A stretch of 52,183 bases of DNA from positions 1-52,183 of the forward strand of contig JAZREP010000026.1 in the NCBI GenBank assembly GCA_045660865.1. The letters run 5' to 3'. Origin of the DNA: CAZRRV01 sp045660865 (GTDB lineage Bacteria; Bacillota; Clostridia; Oscillospirales; Acutalibacteraceae). Shown here piece after piece: positions 1 through 8,599 of this stretch. Position numbers and translations under genes: made by a program. How positions within the stretch are numbered: position 1 is the stretch's first letter; each line of letters begins with the position of its first letter. Under the pieces are notes generated by a model. That model ran no database searches, was not told the DNA's origin, and saw only the letters and a list, made by a program, of their open reading frames with translations.

Positions 1-2021
1 TGCGTGATTCTGTTGCGAAGATGGATTATACCGAAAGCGAAAAACTATCTTATTCAGCAAATTACCCAGATGATACTAACGGCGGTGTTGAATATCACTT
101 AATTGAGCGCACAGACCGTTTAAGAAGCAGGGAAGAGGTTGAAGCGGCGTATATAGCTCGTTATATTAAAACGATTGTAGAAAGCAATACAGTACTAAAA
201 TTAAACGGCTTTGAACGAGTTGCCAGCTATGGAGATTTTGCTGTGCTTATGCAATCTCCTTCTTCAAGAGCAGCAATATATGCGCAAGAATTTAGAAAAC
301 TTGGAATTCCTGTAGCTATAGAGTCAAAAGCATTTTTTGAAACTGCTGAAATTTCACTTGCACTTTCATTTTTGAAGGTTATAAACAATCCAACAAATGA
401 TATAGCTTTATTATCGGTAATTATGTCGGAGCTATTTGGATTCTCGGCTAATAAAATTGCTGAGATAAAGATGACTTACAAGTCTGATACACTAATCGGC
501 AGAATTACAGCCGCAGCCGCAGCCGGTGATAAAGAAGCGGTTGATTTTCTTGCGAAACTATCCAATTTACGCACCTTTGCTGTTACTGCAAGTTTAGGTG
601 AACTTGTGAATAAAGTGTATGAGGAAACAGGACTCATTTATTTAATGACTGCCAGAGAAAATGGCGAAAAGCGAAAAGAAAATTTGCTACGCTTTTTGGA
701 TATTGCTGATACATTTACACAAGACACCCATTCATCTACACTTTCATCCTTCCTTCGCAGTATTGAAAACAGTCAATCAAACTCTGTGAAATCTGCACCG
801 CAAACAAATGTCGATGCTGTGCGTATAATGAGTATTCATGCTTCTAAAGGTTTGCAATTCCCGTACTGTATTCTTGCTTGCAATTCCTCAAAGTTTAACA
901 TTAAAGACGGCATAGGCCGTATGGTTGTTGATGAGGATTTAGGTATTGGTTTAAAGCTTGTTGATAAAGAAAGCGGTATTATTTACGAAACGTTGCCAAG
1001 AAAAGCTGTTTCGTTAAAAGTGCATAGGGATATGATTGCTGAAAAAATCCGTCTGCTTTATGTAGCCATGACCCGCGCGGAATATAAGTTGGATATTATA
1101 ATTTGTGAAAACAATTTCGAATCAACAATAAATTCTCTTTTAGCGAATGTAAAGCCGGATGGCTCTTGGGATGAAAATGCAATTGTTAATGCTCAAGGTT
1201 ATTCTGCTTGGCTTTTACTGGCTGCCCTTACTCATGACAGTACATATAATTGTTTTGAGCGATTTGGGGCTAAAGGCAGACCGTTTATAACTGATTGTGA
1301 GCCTATTAGATTAACTGTTGCAGCGCCTACAACGTTTGCAGAAGACCTGAAATCTATTCGTAACACTGAAATTGATGATGAACTTATTTCAAAAATGGAA
1401 AACAATTTTAAATATTGTTATCCTTTTGCGGAGTTACAGGCAACACCTTCAAAAATGTCGGTGTCTGAACTGACTAAAGATTCAGCGGAGGAGTATGCTT
1501 TCTCGGCAAGACCTGCCTTTGCTCAACAAAGGGGTCTTACAGCTGCCGAGAAGGGTACAGCCAACCACAAGTTCTTGCAATACTGTGACTTTAATTTAGT
1601 TGTTAATAATCTTGATGGCGAAATTGACCGTATGTACGAATATGAGTTCTTATCAGAAACCGAAATTGATGCTTTGGATAGAGAAGGGCTCAAAAAGTTC
1701 TTTTCTTCGAATATTTTCAAAAAAATTACAACTGCAAAACAAATTTATAAAGAGTTGCCTTTTATTTTGCCGTATAAAGCAAATGATACCGCAACCGAAA
1801 ATTCAATTATCCAAGGTGTGGCCGACTGTGTCGCTGTTTTTGATGATGGTTGCATAATCCTTGATTATAAAACTGACAAAGTTACTTGTTGTGATGAGCT
1901 TATTAGCCGCTATTCAAAACAAGTTGATTTCTATGCAGATGCAGTTGAGCAAATTTTCAAAAAACCGGTTAAAGAAAAAGGTGTTTATTCACTTTATCTT
2001 GGCGATTATATGCAATTATAA
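1..2021 (+). CDS. addA: AddA helicase-nuclease subunit, 3' part (5' end outside window)
   Basis: ATP-dependent helicase/nuclease subunit A of AddAB, the Gram-positive counterpart of RecBCD, which resects double-strand breaks for recombination. The frame is open to the first base (codons from position 3), so the N-terminal Walker A helicase half lies upstream. Visible parts: UvrD-like helicase motif V (MSIHASKGLQFP), motif VI (LLYVAMTRAE), then the C-terminal RecB-type nuclease with GTANHKFL, GVADCV and the catalytic IILDYKTDK segment. About 670 residues are present, roughly half of a usual AddA of about 1,200. addB would be expected just upstream. No clear hairpin terminator follows before the arginine promoter region. 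The identification rests on motif order and is firm. Confidence 0.93.
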   Translation, partial: RDSVAKMDYTESEKLSYSANYPDDTNGGVEYHLIERTDRLRSREEVEAAYIARYIKTIVESNTVLKLNGFERVASYGDFAVLMQSPSSRAAIYAQEFRKLGIPVAIESKAFFETAEISLALSFLKVINNPTNDIALLSVIMSELFGFSANKIAEIKMTYKSDTLIGRITAAAAAGDKEAVDFLAKLSNLRTFAVTASLGELVNKVYEETGLIYLMTARENGEKRKENLLRFLDIADTFTQDTHSSTLSSFLRSIENSQSNSVKSAPQTNVDAVRIMSIHASKGLQFPYCILACNSSKFNIKDGIGRMVVDEDLGIGLKLVDKESGIIYETLPRKAVSLKVHRDMIAEKIRLLYVAMTRAEYKLDIIICENNFESTINSLLANVKPDGSWDENAIVNAQGYSAWLLLAALTHDSTYNCFERFGAKGRPFITDCEPIRLTVAAPTTFAEDLKSIRNTEIDDELISKMENNFKYCYPFAELQATPSKMSVSELTKDSAEEYAFSARPAFAQQRGLTAAEKGTANHKFLQYCDFNLVVNNLDGEIDRMYEYEFLSETEIDALDREGLKKFFSSNIFKKITTAKQIYKELPFILPYKANDTATENSIIQGVADCVAVFDDGCIILDYKTDKVTCCDELISRYSKQVDFYADAVEQIFKKPVKEKGVYSLYLGDYMQL

Positions 2022-2031
2022 TTCAAAAATA

Positions 2032-2045
2032 TGCATAATTATTCA
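2032..2045. promoter_or_regulatory. ArgR-like box 1 (distal)
   Basis: TGCATAATTATTCA matches the ArgR/AhrC consensus TGAATWWWWATTCA with one mismatch. It begins 11 bases after the addA stop codon and 105 bp upstream of the second box, which is about ten helical turns of B-DNA, so a repressor bound at both could loop the DNA. Inferred by eye only; AT-rich DNA makes chance matches possible. Confidence 0.45.
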
Positions 2046-2135
2046 TAAGTTTGGTTGGAAATTACATATCAAACAACCTGATTTTGCCTATAAAATGTGC
2101 AAATATACAAAAAATATCAATATTTAAAAATATAC

Positions 2136-2164
2136 TTGCATATTTATGCAAAATCTGTTATACT
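2136..2164 (+). promoter_or_regulatory. Sigma-A promoter of argG
   Basis: -35 TTGCAT (2136-2141), 17-bp spacer, -10 TATACT (2159-2164), placing the start near 2171 and leaving a leader of about 27 nt before ATG 2198. The -35 is poor (3/6) but the -10 is strong. The proximal ArgR-like box lies over the -35 and spacer, as expected for repression by arginine. Confidence 0.6.
2137..2150. promoter_or_regulatory. ArgR-like box 2 (overlaps argG -35)
   Basis: TGCATATTTATGCA has symmetric TGCAT/ATGCA arms around an AT-only core and differs from the ARG-box consensus at one position in each half-site. It sits on the -35 element, so ArgR binding would exclude RNA polymerase. The same TGCAT arm occurs in box 1, suggesting a species-specific half-site with C at the third position. 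Confidence 0.5.
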
Positions 2165-2197
2165 ATGTACAGTTAATTTTTAGCGGAGGTTTTTATT

Positions 2198-3427
2198 ATG
2201 GATAAGAGCAAAATTAAAAAGGTTGTTTTAGCTTATTCCGGTGGCTTAGATACATCAATTATCATTCCTTGGTTAAAGGAAAATTATAATAACTGTGAGG
2301 TTATTGCAGTTTCTGGTAACGTTGGCCAGTCAGACGAGTTAGAAGGACTCGAGGAGAAGGCTTTGAAAACCGGTGCCTCTAAGCTTTATGTTGAGGATTT
2401 AACCAAAGAGTTTTTGGAGGAATATGTTTTTCCGTCAGTAAAGGCTGGCGCTCTTTATGAAGAATATATGTTAGGTACTTCCTTTGCACGTCCGCCTATT
2501 GCTAAGCGTATTGCAGAGATTGCTATCAAAGAGGGCGCAGACGCTATCTGCCACGGCTGTACAGGTAAGGGTAACGACCAAGTGCGTTTTGAGCTTGCTA
2601 TTAAAGCTTTTGCACCTAATATGCCTATCATTGCTCCTTGGAGAGAGTGGGATATAAAATCACGTGAAGAGGAAATTGCTTATGCTGAGGCACATAATGT
2701 TCCTCTGAAAATCAATCGTGAAACAAACTATTCTAAGGATAAAAACATTTGGCATTTAAGCCATGAAGGTCTTGACCTTGAGGACCCCAAAAATGAGCCG
2801 CAGTATAACAAGCCCGGCTTTTTAGAAATGTGTGTTTCGCCTGAAATGGCTCCCGATAAGCCTACATACGTAACAATCCATTTTGAACAGGGTGTTCCTA
2901 CCGCTATTGATGGTAAGGAAATGGATGCTGTATCGCTTCTCTTAACTTTAAATAAGCTTGGCGGCGAAAACGGTATTGGTCTTTTGGATATTGTGGAAAA
3001 TCGTCTTGTTGGTATGAAATGCCGTGGCGTTTATGAAACTCCCGGCGGCGCTATTCTCTATAAAGCACACTCAGTTTTAGAAACTATTTGCTTAGACAGG
3101 GATACAATGCATTACAAAGAGCTTGTTGCTAAAAAGTTTGCAGAACTTGTATATTTTGGTCAGTGGTACACACCGCTGCGTGAAGCTCTTTCAGCATTTG
3201 TTGACAGCACCCAAAAAACTGTTACAGGTGATGTAACACTTAAGCTTTATAAGGGTAATATGATTAACGCAGGAGTAAGTTCACCTTATTCACTTTATGA
3301 CCCCGAAATTGCTACTTTTGATGAAGACAATGTCTATAATCAAGCTGATTCTGCAGGATTTATAAATCTTTTTGGCTTGCCGATTAAGGTTCTTGCTAAC
3401 ATGAAAGAGAAAAACGGATTAAAGTAA
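2198..3427 (+). CDS. argG: Argininosuccinate synthase
   Basis: Joins citrulline and aspartate using ATP to give argininosuccinate, the penultimate step of arginine synthesis, in the cytoplasm. The 409-residue length is normal for ArgG. The N-terminal PP-loop VLAYSGGLDTS (about residues 10-20) binds ATP, and downstream HGCTGKGNDQVRFE and the NRETNYSKDKNIWHLSHEG segment are family hallmarks. AGCGGAGG lies 9 bases before ATG. First gene of the arginine cluster; a hairpin directly after the stop separates it from argC. argH, its usual partner, is not in the window. Confidence 0.98.
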   Translation: MDKSKIKKVVLAYSGGLDTSIIIPWLKENYNNCEVIAVSGNVGQSDELEGLEEKALKTGASKLYVEDLTKEFLEEYVFPSVKAGALYEEYMLGTSFARPPIAKRIAEIAIKEGADAICHGCTGKGNDQVRFELAIKAFAPNMPIIAPWREWDIKSREEEIAYAEAHNVPLKINRETNYSKDKNIWHLSHEGLDLEDPKNEPQYNKPGFLEMCVSPEMAPDKPTYVTIHFEQGVPTAIDGKEMDAVSLLLTLNKLGGENGIGLLDIVENRLVGMKCRGVYETPGGAILYKAHSVLETICLDRDTMHYKELVAKKFAELVYFGQWYTPLREALSAFVDSTQKTVTGDVTLKLYKGNMINAGVSSPYSLYDPEIATFDEDNVYNQADSAGFINLFGLPIKVLANMKEKNGLK

Positions 3428-3432
3428 TTTAT

Positions 3433-3472
3433 GATAAGGCTTTATCAAATCGATAAAGCCTTATCGGTTTTT
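3433..3472 (+). terminator. Hairpin between argG and argC
   Basis: Arms GATAAGGCTTTATC (3433-3446) and GATAAAGCCTTATC (3452-3465) are exact reverse complements with a 5-nt loop, followed by GGTTTTT. It begins 5 bases after the argG stop and ends just before argC. It looks like an intrinsic terminator of moderate strength. Each arm is itself nearly palindromic, so an operator role is also possible. Confidence 0.7.
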
Positions 3473-3481
3473 GGTGATTTA

Positions 3482-4408
3482 ATGAAAAAAGTATTTATTG
3501 ATGGTAGTGCGGGTACAACGGGCTTAAGAATATTTGACCGATTATCTAATAGAAATGATATCGAGCTTGTTGTTTTAGATGATTCGCTGCGCAAAAATGA
3601 TGATGCAAGACGGAAAGCTTTAAACGATAGTGATATTGCTTTTCTTTGCTTGCCGGATGATGCGGCAAGGCAGGCTGTTTCTTGGGTGGAAAATCCCAAT
3701 ACAGTAATTATTGATACCTCAACAGCACACCGAACACTTGACGGATGGGCATATGGGTTTCCTGAACTTTCCGCCGCTCATAAGGAAAAGATTCTTAATT
3801 CAAAACGTATTGCAGTACCGGGTTGCCACGCCAGTGGCTTTATTGCATTAACATATCCTTTGTTACAACAAGGTTTAATATCTGCAAATGCAGAACTATC
3901 TTGCCATTCGCTTACCGGTTACAGCGGTGGCGGTAAGAAAATGATTACAGATTACAATGATAATAACAGGCCAGCCTTATTAGATGCGCCTCGACAGTAT
4001 GGGCTTACTCAAAATCATAAGCATTTAAAAGAAATGTGCGCAGTTACCGGGCTTACGACAGCGCCTAACTTTTGCCCGATTGTTGCTGATTTTTACAGCG
4101 GTATGCTTGTGACTGTACCCATATTTGCAAGCCAATTGAATGGTACTGTTAACGATATTAAAGAAGTTTACAAGAACTTGTTTAGAGGTAATATTGTTAC
4201 ATATTGTGATGGAATTGACGAAAGTGGCTTTTTATCTGCAAACGCAAAATCCGGTAAAGATACAATGGAAGTCAGTGTTACAGGTAATGATGAGCGTATA
4301 CTTTTAGTTGCACGTTACGATAACTTAGGCAAAGGCGCTTCAGGTGCAGCTATACAATGTTTGAACCTGGTTTTAGGTGAGGACGAAGCAAAAGGACTAT
4401 CAATTTAG
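3482..4408 (+). CDS. argC: N-acetyl-gamma-glutamyl-phosphate reductase (type 2)
   Basis: Reduces N-acetylglutamyl phosphate to the semialdehyde with NADPH, the third step of ornithine synthesis. From this ATG the protein is 308 residues, the length of the short type 2 ArgC. It opens with KVFIDGSAGTTGLRI, a nucleotide-binding loop, and carries the catalytic cysteine at about residue 115 in VPGCHASGF. An upstream in-frame ATG at 3431 is rejected because its 17 extra codons run through the argG-argC hairpin; GGTGATTTA precedes ATG 3482. argJ follows after 9 bases. Type 2 ArgC in a Clostridium-type argCJBDF order is a small peculiarity. Confidence 0.93.
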   Translation: MKKVFIDGSAGTTGLRIFDRLSNRNDIELVVLDDSLRKNDDARRKALNDSDIAFLCLPDDAARQAVSWVENPNTVIIDTSTAHRTLDGWAYGFPELSAAHKEKILNSKRIAVPGCHASGFIALTYPLLQQGLISANAELSCHSLTGYSGGGKKMITDYNDNNRPALLDAPRQYGLTQNHKHLKEMCAVTGLTTAPNFCPIVADFYSGMLVTVPIFASQLNGTVNDIKEVYKNLFRGNIVTYCDGIDESGFLSANAKSGKDTMEVSVTGNDERILLVARYDNLGKGASGAAIQCLNLVLGEDEAKGLSI

Positions 4409-4417
4409 GAGATTAAA

Positions 4418-5629
4418 ATGGAATTTATTAACGGCGGTGTTTGTGCCGCAAAAGGTTTTTTGGCTAATGGAATTCATTGTGGAATACGAAAAAACCGCAC
4501 AAAAAGAGATTTAGCATTAATTTATAGTGAGGTGCCGGCTACCGCAGCCGCAGTTTACACCACAAACCTTGTAAAAGGAGCACCTTTAGAGGTTACAAAA
4601 AATAATATATCAAACAGCATAGCGCAAGCTATTGTTTGTAATAGCGGCAATGCCAACACCTGTAATTTTGACGGAATTGAAAAAGCAGAAGAAATGTGTA
4701 AAGTAACGGCAGACAATTTGTCGTTAGACCCTAAAGACATTATTGTTGCTTCAACCGGAGTAATCGGTATGCCGTTTGATGTTACCCCTATACGCAACGG
4801 AATGGCTGAGCTTGTAAAGGGGCTCGGTAAAAACAGTTCCTTAGCTGCTGAGGGTATAATGACAACCGATACAGTACAAAAAGAATGTGCAGTTTCATTT
4901 GATATCAATGGTACAACCTGCACGATAGGTGGAATTGCTAAAGGTTCAGGCATGATACACCCTAATATGGCTACTATGTTGGTCTTTATTACCACCGATG
5001 TTGCGATAAGCGGTGAAATGCTTAATAAAGCACTTAAAAGCGACATTTCTTCGACTTTTAATATGATAAGTGTTGATGGTGATACATCGACAAACGATAT
5101 GGTAGCAGTTCTTGCAAACGGATTAGCAGGCAATAAACTTATTGATGTAGAAAACGATGATTTTAAAGCTTTTATGAAAGCTTTAAACAGTGTAACAATT
5201 CAATTGTGCCGTATGATTGCTGCTGATGGCGAAGGAGCAACAAAGCTTTTGGAATGCTCTGTTGAGGGTGCAAGTAACATTGAAATTGCACGAACTGTTG
5301 CAAAATCTGTTATTTGTTCTTCGCTTTTAAAAGCCGCTATGTTTGGTGCCGACGCTAACTGGGGGCGTGTACTTTGTGCAATTGGTTACAGCGGCGCTGA
5401 TGTTGATGTTAAAAAGGTTGATGTTACTTTCAAATCAAACAAAGGTGTAATTGATGTCTGTAAAAATGGTGCAGGAATACCGTTTTCTGAAGATGTTGCA
5501 AAAGAAATCTTATCTGAGGATGCTATTGAAATTAAAATCAATTTGAATAGTGGTACGGCTATCTCAACAGCGTGGGGTTGCGACCTAACATACGATTATG
5601 TTAAAATCAACGGTGACTACAGAACATAG
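4418..5629 (+). CDS. argJ: Ornithine acetyltransferase / glutamate N-acetyltransferase
   Basis: Transfers the acetyl group from N-acetylornithine back to glutamate, giving the cyclic, acetyl-recycling form of ornithine synthesis; some members also use acetyl-CoA. The 403-residue precursor contains KGSGMIHPNMATML; the family cleaves itself before the Thr of ATM (about residue 186 here), which becomes the nucleophile of the beta chain. Start chosen by TTAGGAG 7 bases upstream. It lies between argC and argB in one transcription unit. Because argJ is present, a separate argE is not needed, and whether a separate argA exists cannot be told from this window. Confidence 0.97.
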   Translation: MEFINGGVCAAKGFLANGIHCGIRKNRTKRDLALIYSEVPATAAAVYTTNLVKGAPLEVTKNNISNSIAQAIVCNSGNANTCNFDGIEKAEEMCKVTADNLSLDPKDIIVASTGVIGMPFDVTPIRNGMAELVKGLGKNSSLAAEGIMTTDTVQKECAVSFDINGTTCTIGGIAKGSGMIHPNMATMLVFITTDVAISGEMLNKALKSDISSTFNMISVDGDTSTNDMVAVLANGLAGNKLIDVENDDFKAFMKALNSVTIQLCRMIAADGEGATKLLECSVEGASNIEIARTVAKSVICSSLLKAAMFGADANWGRVLCAIGYSGADVDVKKVDVTFKSNKGVIDVCKNGAGIPFSEDVAKEILSEDAIEIKINLNSGTAISTAWGCDLTYDYVKINGDYRT

Positions 5630-5643
5630 AAAGGATTGTTATT

Positions 5644-6510
5644 GTGGAATTATCAAATACACAACGTGCCGAAGTAATAATGCAGGCACTTCCATATATT
5701 CAAAACTATTACAACAAAATTGTAGTTGTTAAATACGGCGGTAACGCTATGATTAATCCGCAACTTAAAGAGGCAGTAATGGGAGATATTGTACTGCTAT
5801 CTTTAATAGGCATTAAAGTTGTTTTAGTCCACGGTGGCGGCCCCGAAATTACTGAAATGCTTGGGCGTGTAGGTAAGAAAACCGAGTTTATCAACGGTTT
5901 GCGTGTTACCGATAAGGAAACCGTGGATATTGCACAAATGGTTTTAGCCGGTAAAATCAACAAAGACTTAGTCAATATTCTGCAAATGAAGGGCGGAAAA
6001 GCAATAGGACTTTGCGGTATTGATGGGCATATGATTATGGCTGAGCCTAAGAACCCTGAACTGGGTTATGTCGGCGAAATTACTGATGTCAACATTGAAC
6101 CTATTACTGATATGCTGGAAAAAGGATACATACCGGTAATTTCTACTGTTGGTTGTGATGATAACTGTAACTCATATAACATAAATGCCGATACTGCAGC
6201 GGCTAAAATTGCCGGAGCTTTGCAGGCTGAGAGTTTAATATCTATGACTGATATTAGCGGCATTTTGCGTGATAAAGAAGACCCCAAATCACTAATTAGT
6301 GAAATTTATGTTAGTGATGCTCCTCAGCTTATGAGAGAGGGAATTATTTCCGGTGGTATGATTCCTAAGGTAGAGTGCTGTATTGAGGCTATCCGTCGTG
6401 GAGTTAACCGTGTGTTTATTATTGACGGTAGAATTGAGCACGCTATTTTAATTGAAACACTTACCGATGAAGGTATAGGAACAATGTTTGTTTCGGGTAA
6501 GAAAATATGA
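5644..6510 (+). CDS. argB: Acetylglutamate kinase
   Basis: Phosphorylates N-acetylglutamate with ATP, the committed step when ArgJ recycles acetyl. 288 residues, GTG start after GAAAGGA. Amino-acid-kinase motifs VVVKYGGNAM and VLVHGGGPEI are present. The roughly 25-residue N-terminal extension ending in ALPYIQNYYNK is the helix that, in characterised arginine-sensitive hexameric enzymes, mediates feedback inhibition, so arginine control at the protein level is likely (inference from family knowledge). Its stop overlaps the argD start as ATGA, suggesting translational coupling. Confidence 0.97.
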   Translation: MELSNTQRAEVIMQALPYIQNYYNKIVVVKYGGNAMINPQLKEAVMGDIVLLSLIGIKVVLVHGGGPEITEMLGRVGKKTEFINGLRVTDKETVDIAQMVLAGKINKDLVNILQMKGGKAIGLCGIDGHMIMAEPKNPELGYVGEITDVNIEPITDMLEKGYIPVISTVGCDDNCNSYNINADTAAAKIAGALQAESLISMTDISGILRDKEDPKSLISEIYVSDAPQLMREGIISGGMIPKVECCIEAIRRGVNRVFIIDGRIEHAILIETLTDEGIGTMFVSGKKI

Positions 6511-7661
6511 CGATATTTGAAAAAGATAATGAATATATAGCGAATACCTATGCTCGATTTCCTGTGCATATTTCGTTGGGTAAGGGTGCTTTGTTGTTTG
6601 CCGGTGATGGAAAGGAATATATTGACCTAACCAGCGGAATAGGTGTTAATGCTTTTGGTGCTTGTGACCCGATTTGGGTTGAGGCTGTTACTGAACAACT
6701 TAACAAGCTTCAGCATATATCCAATCTGTATTACACAGAGCCTTGTGTAAAACTTGCCGAGCTTTTGTGTGAAAAAACTGGAATGAAAAAGGTTTTCTTT
6801 TCAAATTCCGGTGCAGAGGCAAACGAGTGTGCAATAAAAGCGGCACGCCTTTACGGGACTAATAGCGGCAGATATAAGATTGTTACCTTAAATAACAGTT
6901 TTCACGGCCGTACAATTACTACTTTAGCCGCAACAGGTCAGGACACTTTTCACACAGATTTCACACCATTAACCGAAGGCTTTGTTTACAGCCCGGCTAA
7001 TGATTGCGAAGCGCTTGAAAAAATTGTGGAAGCTGAAAATCCGATTGCGATTTATTTTGAAACAATTCAGGGTGAGGGAGGAGTCCTGCCGCTTAAGCCG
7101 GAATTCGTTGAAACTATCGTAAAACTTTGCGAAAAAAACGACATACTATGTATTGTTGATGAAGTGCAGACAGGTAACGGACGCACAGGTGCTTTATACG
7201 GATATATGCATTACGGTATAACTCCTGACATTGTAACTACAGCAAAAGGCCTTGGTGGTGGTTTACCGATAGGCGCAACACTTTTTGCTGAAAAAACCGC
7301 TAATCTATTTAAACCCGGTTTACACGGTTCAACATTTGGTGGAAATCCGGTATCGTGTGCAGGAGCATTAAGTATACTTTCTCGATTGGATAATGAGTTG
7401 TTTGATGCAGTCAATAAAAAGTCACTATTTATAATGGAACAATTGGCTGACTGTAAAAACATTGTTAATATAACAGGCAAGGGACTTATGCTTGGCATAT
7501 CCACAACAAAGCCTTCAGGAGATATTATAAACGCTTGTTTAGAGCGTGGAGTTATGTTGCTGAAAGCGAAAGACAAAATTCGTTTGTTACCACCATTAAA
7601 TATTGAAATGCCATTGCTTAAAAAAGCAATCACCATTTTAAGAGAGGAAATTGAAAGATGA
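6507..7661 (+). CDS. argD: Acetylornithine aminotransferase
   Basis: PLP-dependent class III aminotransferase converting N-acetylglutamate semialdehyde to N-acetylornithine with glutamate as donor; in many bacteria it also serves N-succinyl-diaminopimelate, but this organism has DapL. 384 residues. Visible landmarks are SGAEANECAIKAAR, NSFHGRT, the VDEVQTGNGRTG Asp that contacts the PLP ring, and the Schiff-base lysine in TTAKGLGGGLPIG. It overlaps argB by 4 bases and argF by 4 bases, both as ATGA. Confidence 0.96.
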   Translation: MTIFEKDNEYIANTYARFPVHISLGKGALLFAGDGKEYIDLTSGIGVNAFGACDPIWVEAVTEQLNKLQHISNLYYTEPCVKLAELLCEKTGMKKVFFSNSGAEANECAIKAARLYGTNSGRYKIVTLNNSFHGRTITTLAATGQDTFHTDFTPLTEGFVYSPANDCEALEKIVEAENPIAIYFETIQGEGGVLPLKPEFVETIVKLCEKNDILCIVDEVQTGNGRTGALYGYMHYGITPDIVTTAKGLGGGLPIGATLFAEKTANLFKPGLHGSTFGGNPVSCAGALSILSRLDNELFDAVNKKSLFIMEQLADCKNIVNITGKGLMLGISTTKPSGDIINACLERGVMLLKAKDKIRLLPPLNIEMPLLKKAITILREEIER

Positions 7662-8563
7662 AGCACTTATTAAAATTGATGGACTTATCAAGTGAAGAAA
7701 TAATTGAAATTTTAAATCTTGCCGACCAGTTAAAATATGAAAAAAAGCACGGCATTCCGCATGAGATTTTAAAGGGTAAAACACTTGGTATGATTTTTGA
7801 AAAATCCTCAACTCGTACCAGAGTTTCTTTTGAGGTAGGTATGTATGATTTGGGCGGCTCAGCTCTTTTCCTTAGCAACAGAGATTTGCAAATTGGCCGT
7901 GGTGAACCGATAGAAGATACTGTACGTGTGCTTTCAAGATACCTTGACGGAATTATGATTCGCACATTTGACCAGGCTGAGGTTGAAAAAATGGCTGAAA
8001 TCGGTTCGATTTCAATTATTAACGGTTTGACAGATTACTGTCATCCCTGCCAAGTTTTAGCCGATTTAATGACAATTCGTGAGCACAAAGGAAACTTTGC
8101 AGGCAAAAAAATGTGCTTCATTGGTGATGGAAACAATATGGCAAACTCATTAATTGTTGGCGGAATTAAAATGGGCATGTCTGTTTCTATTGCTTGTCCT
8201 AACGGTTATAAACCTGATGCTAAAATTATGGAATGGGCTTCTCAAAACGGTGATTTTTGTTGCACAGAAGATGTTTTTGAAGCAGCTAAGGATGCAGATG
8301 TTCTTTATACTGACGTTTGGGCCTCTATGGGTCAGGAAGAAGAATTCAAAGAAAGATGTAAGGTCTTTAAAGACTATCAGATTAACAGTTCTGTAATGCA
8401 GGTTGCAAAACCTGATGCAATGGTATTGCATTGCTTACCTGCACATAGGGAAGAAGAAATTACTGCAGAAGTTTTTGAAGCTCACGCAAACGAAATTTTT
8501 GACGAGGCAGAAAACCGACTCCACGCACAAAAAGCTGTTATGGTAATGTGTATGAAAGATTAA
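7658..8563 (+). CDS. argF: Ornithine carbamoyltransferase
   Basis: Makes citrulline from ornithine and carbamoyl phosphate; the product is then used by ArgG encoded at the head of the cluster. 301 residues, the normal length. Carbamoyl-phosphate loop SSTRTRVSFEVG, DYCHPCQVL and the ornithine-binding HCLPAHR motif are all intact. It starts in an ATGA overlap with argD and has AGAGAGGA just upstream. Last gene of the cluster, followed by a strong hairpin. An arcB (catabolic) role is less likely since it lies within the biosynthetic operon and no arcA or arcC is adjacent. Confidence 0.96.
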   Translation: MKHLLKLMDLSSEEIIEILNLADQLKYEKKHGIPHEILKGKTLGMIFEKSSTRTRVSFEVGMYDLGGSALFLSNRDLQIGRGEPIEDTVRVLSRYLDGIMIRTFDQAEVEKMAEIGSISIINGLTDYCHPCQVLADLMTIREHKGNFAGKKMCFIGDGNNMANSLIVGGIKMGMSVSIACPNGYKPDAKIMEWASQNGDFCCTEDVFEAAKDADVLYTDVWASMGQEEEFKERCKVFKDYQINSSVMQVAKPDAMVLHCLPAHREEEITAEVFEAHANEIFDEAENRLHAQKAVMVMCMKD

Positions 8564-8599
8564 AAAAAGAAGCAAGGGAAATCCCTTGCTTCTTTTTTT
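8562..8599. terminator. Bidirectional terminator between argF and dpaB
   Basis: GAAGCAAGGG (8569-8578) pairs with CCCTTGCTTC (8583-8592) around an AAAT loop, with seven A on the left and seven T on the right, so it can end both the plus-strand arg operon and the minus-strand dpa transcript, whose last codon touches it. Confidence 0.9.

Noticed and set aside
3431..3481. Upstream ATG of argC
   Set aside because: The extra codons translate the terminator hairpin after argG; family N terminus begins at 3482.
4555..5133. 192-codon reading frame on the minus strand inside argJ
   Set aside because: Antisense shadow of a well-conserved gene; no ribosome site or recognisable protein features.
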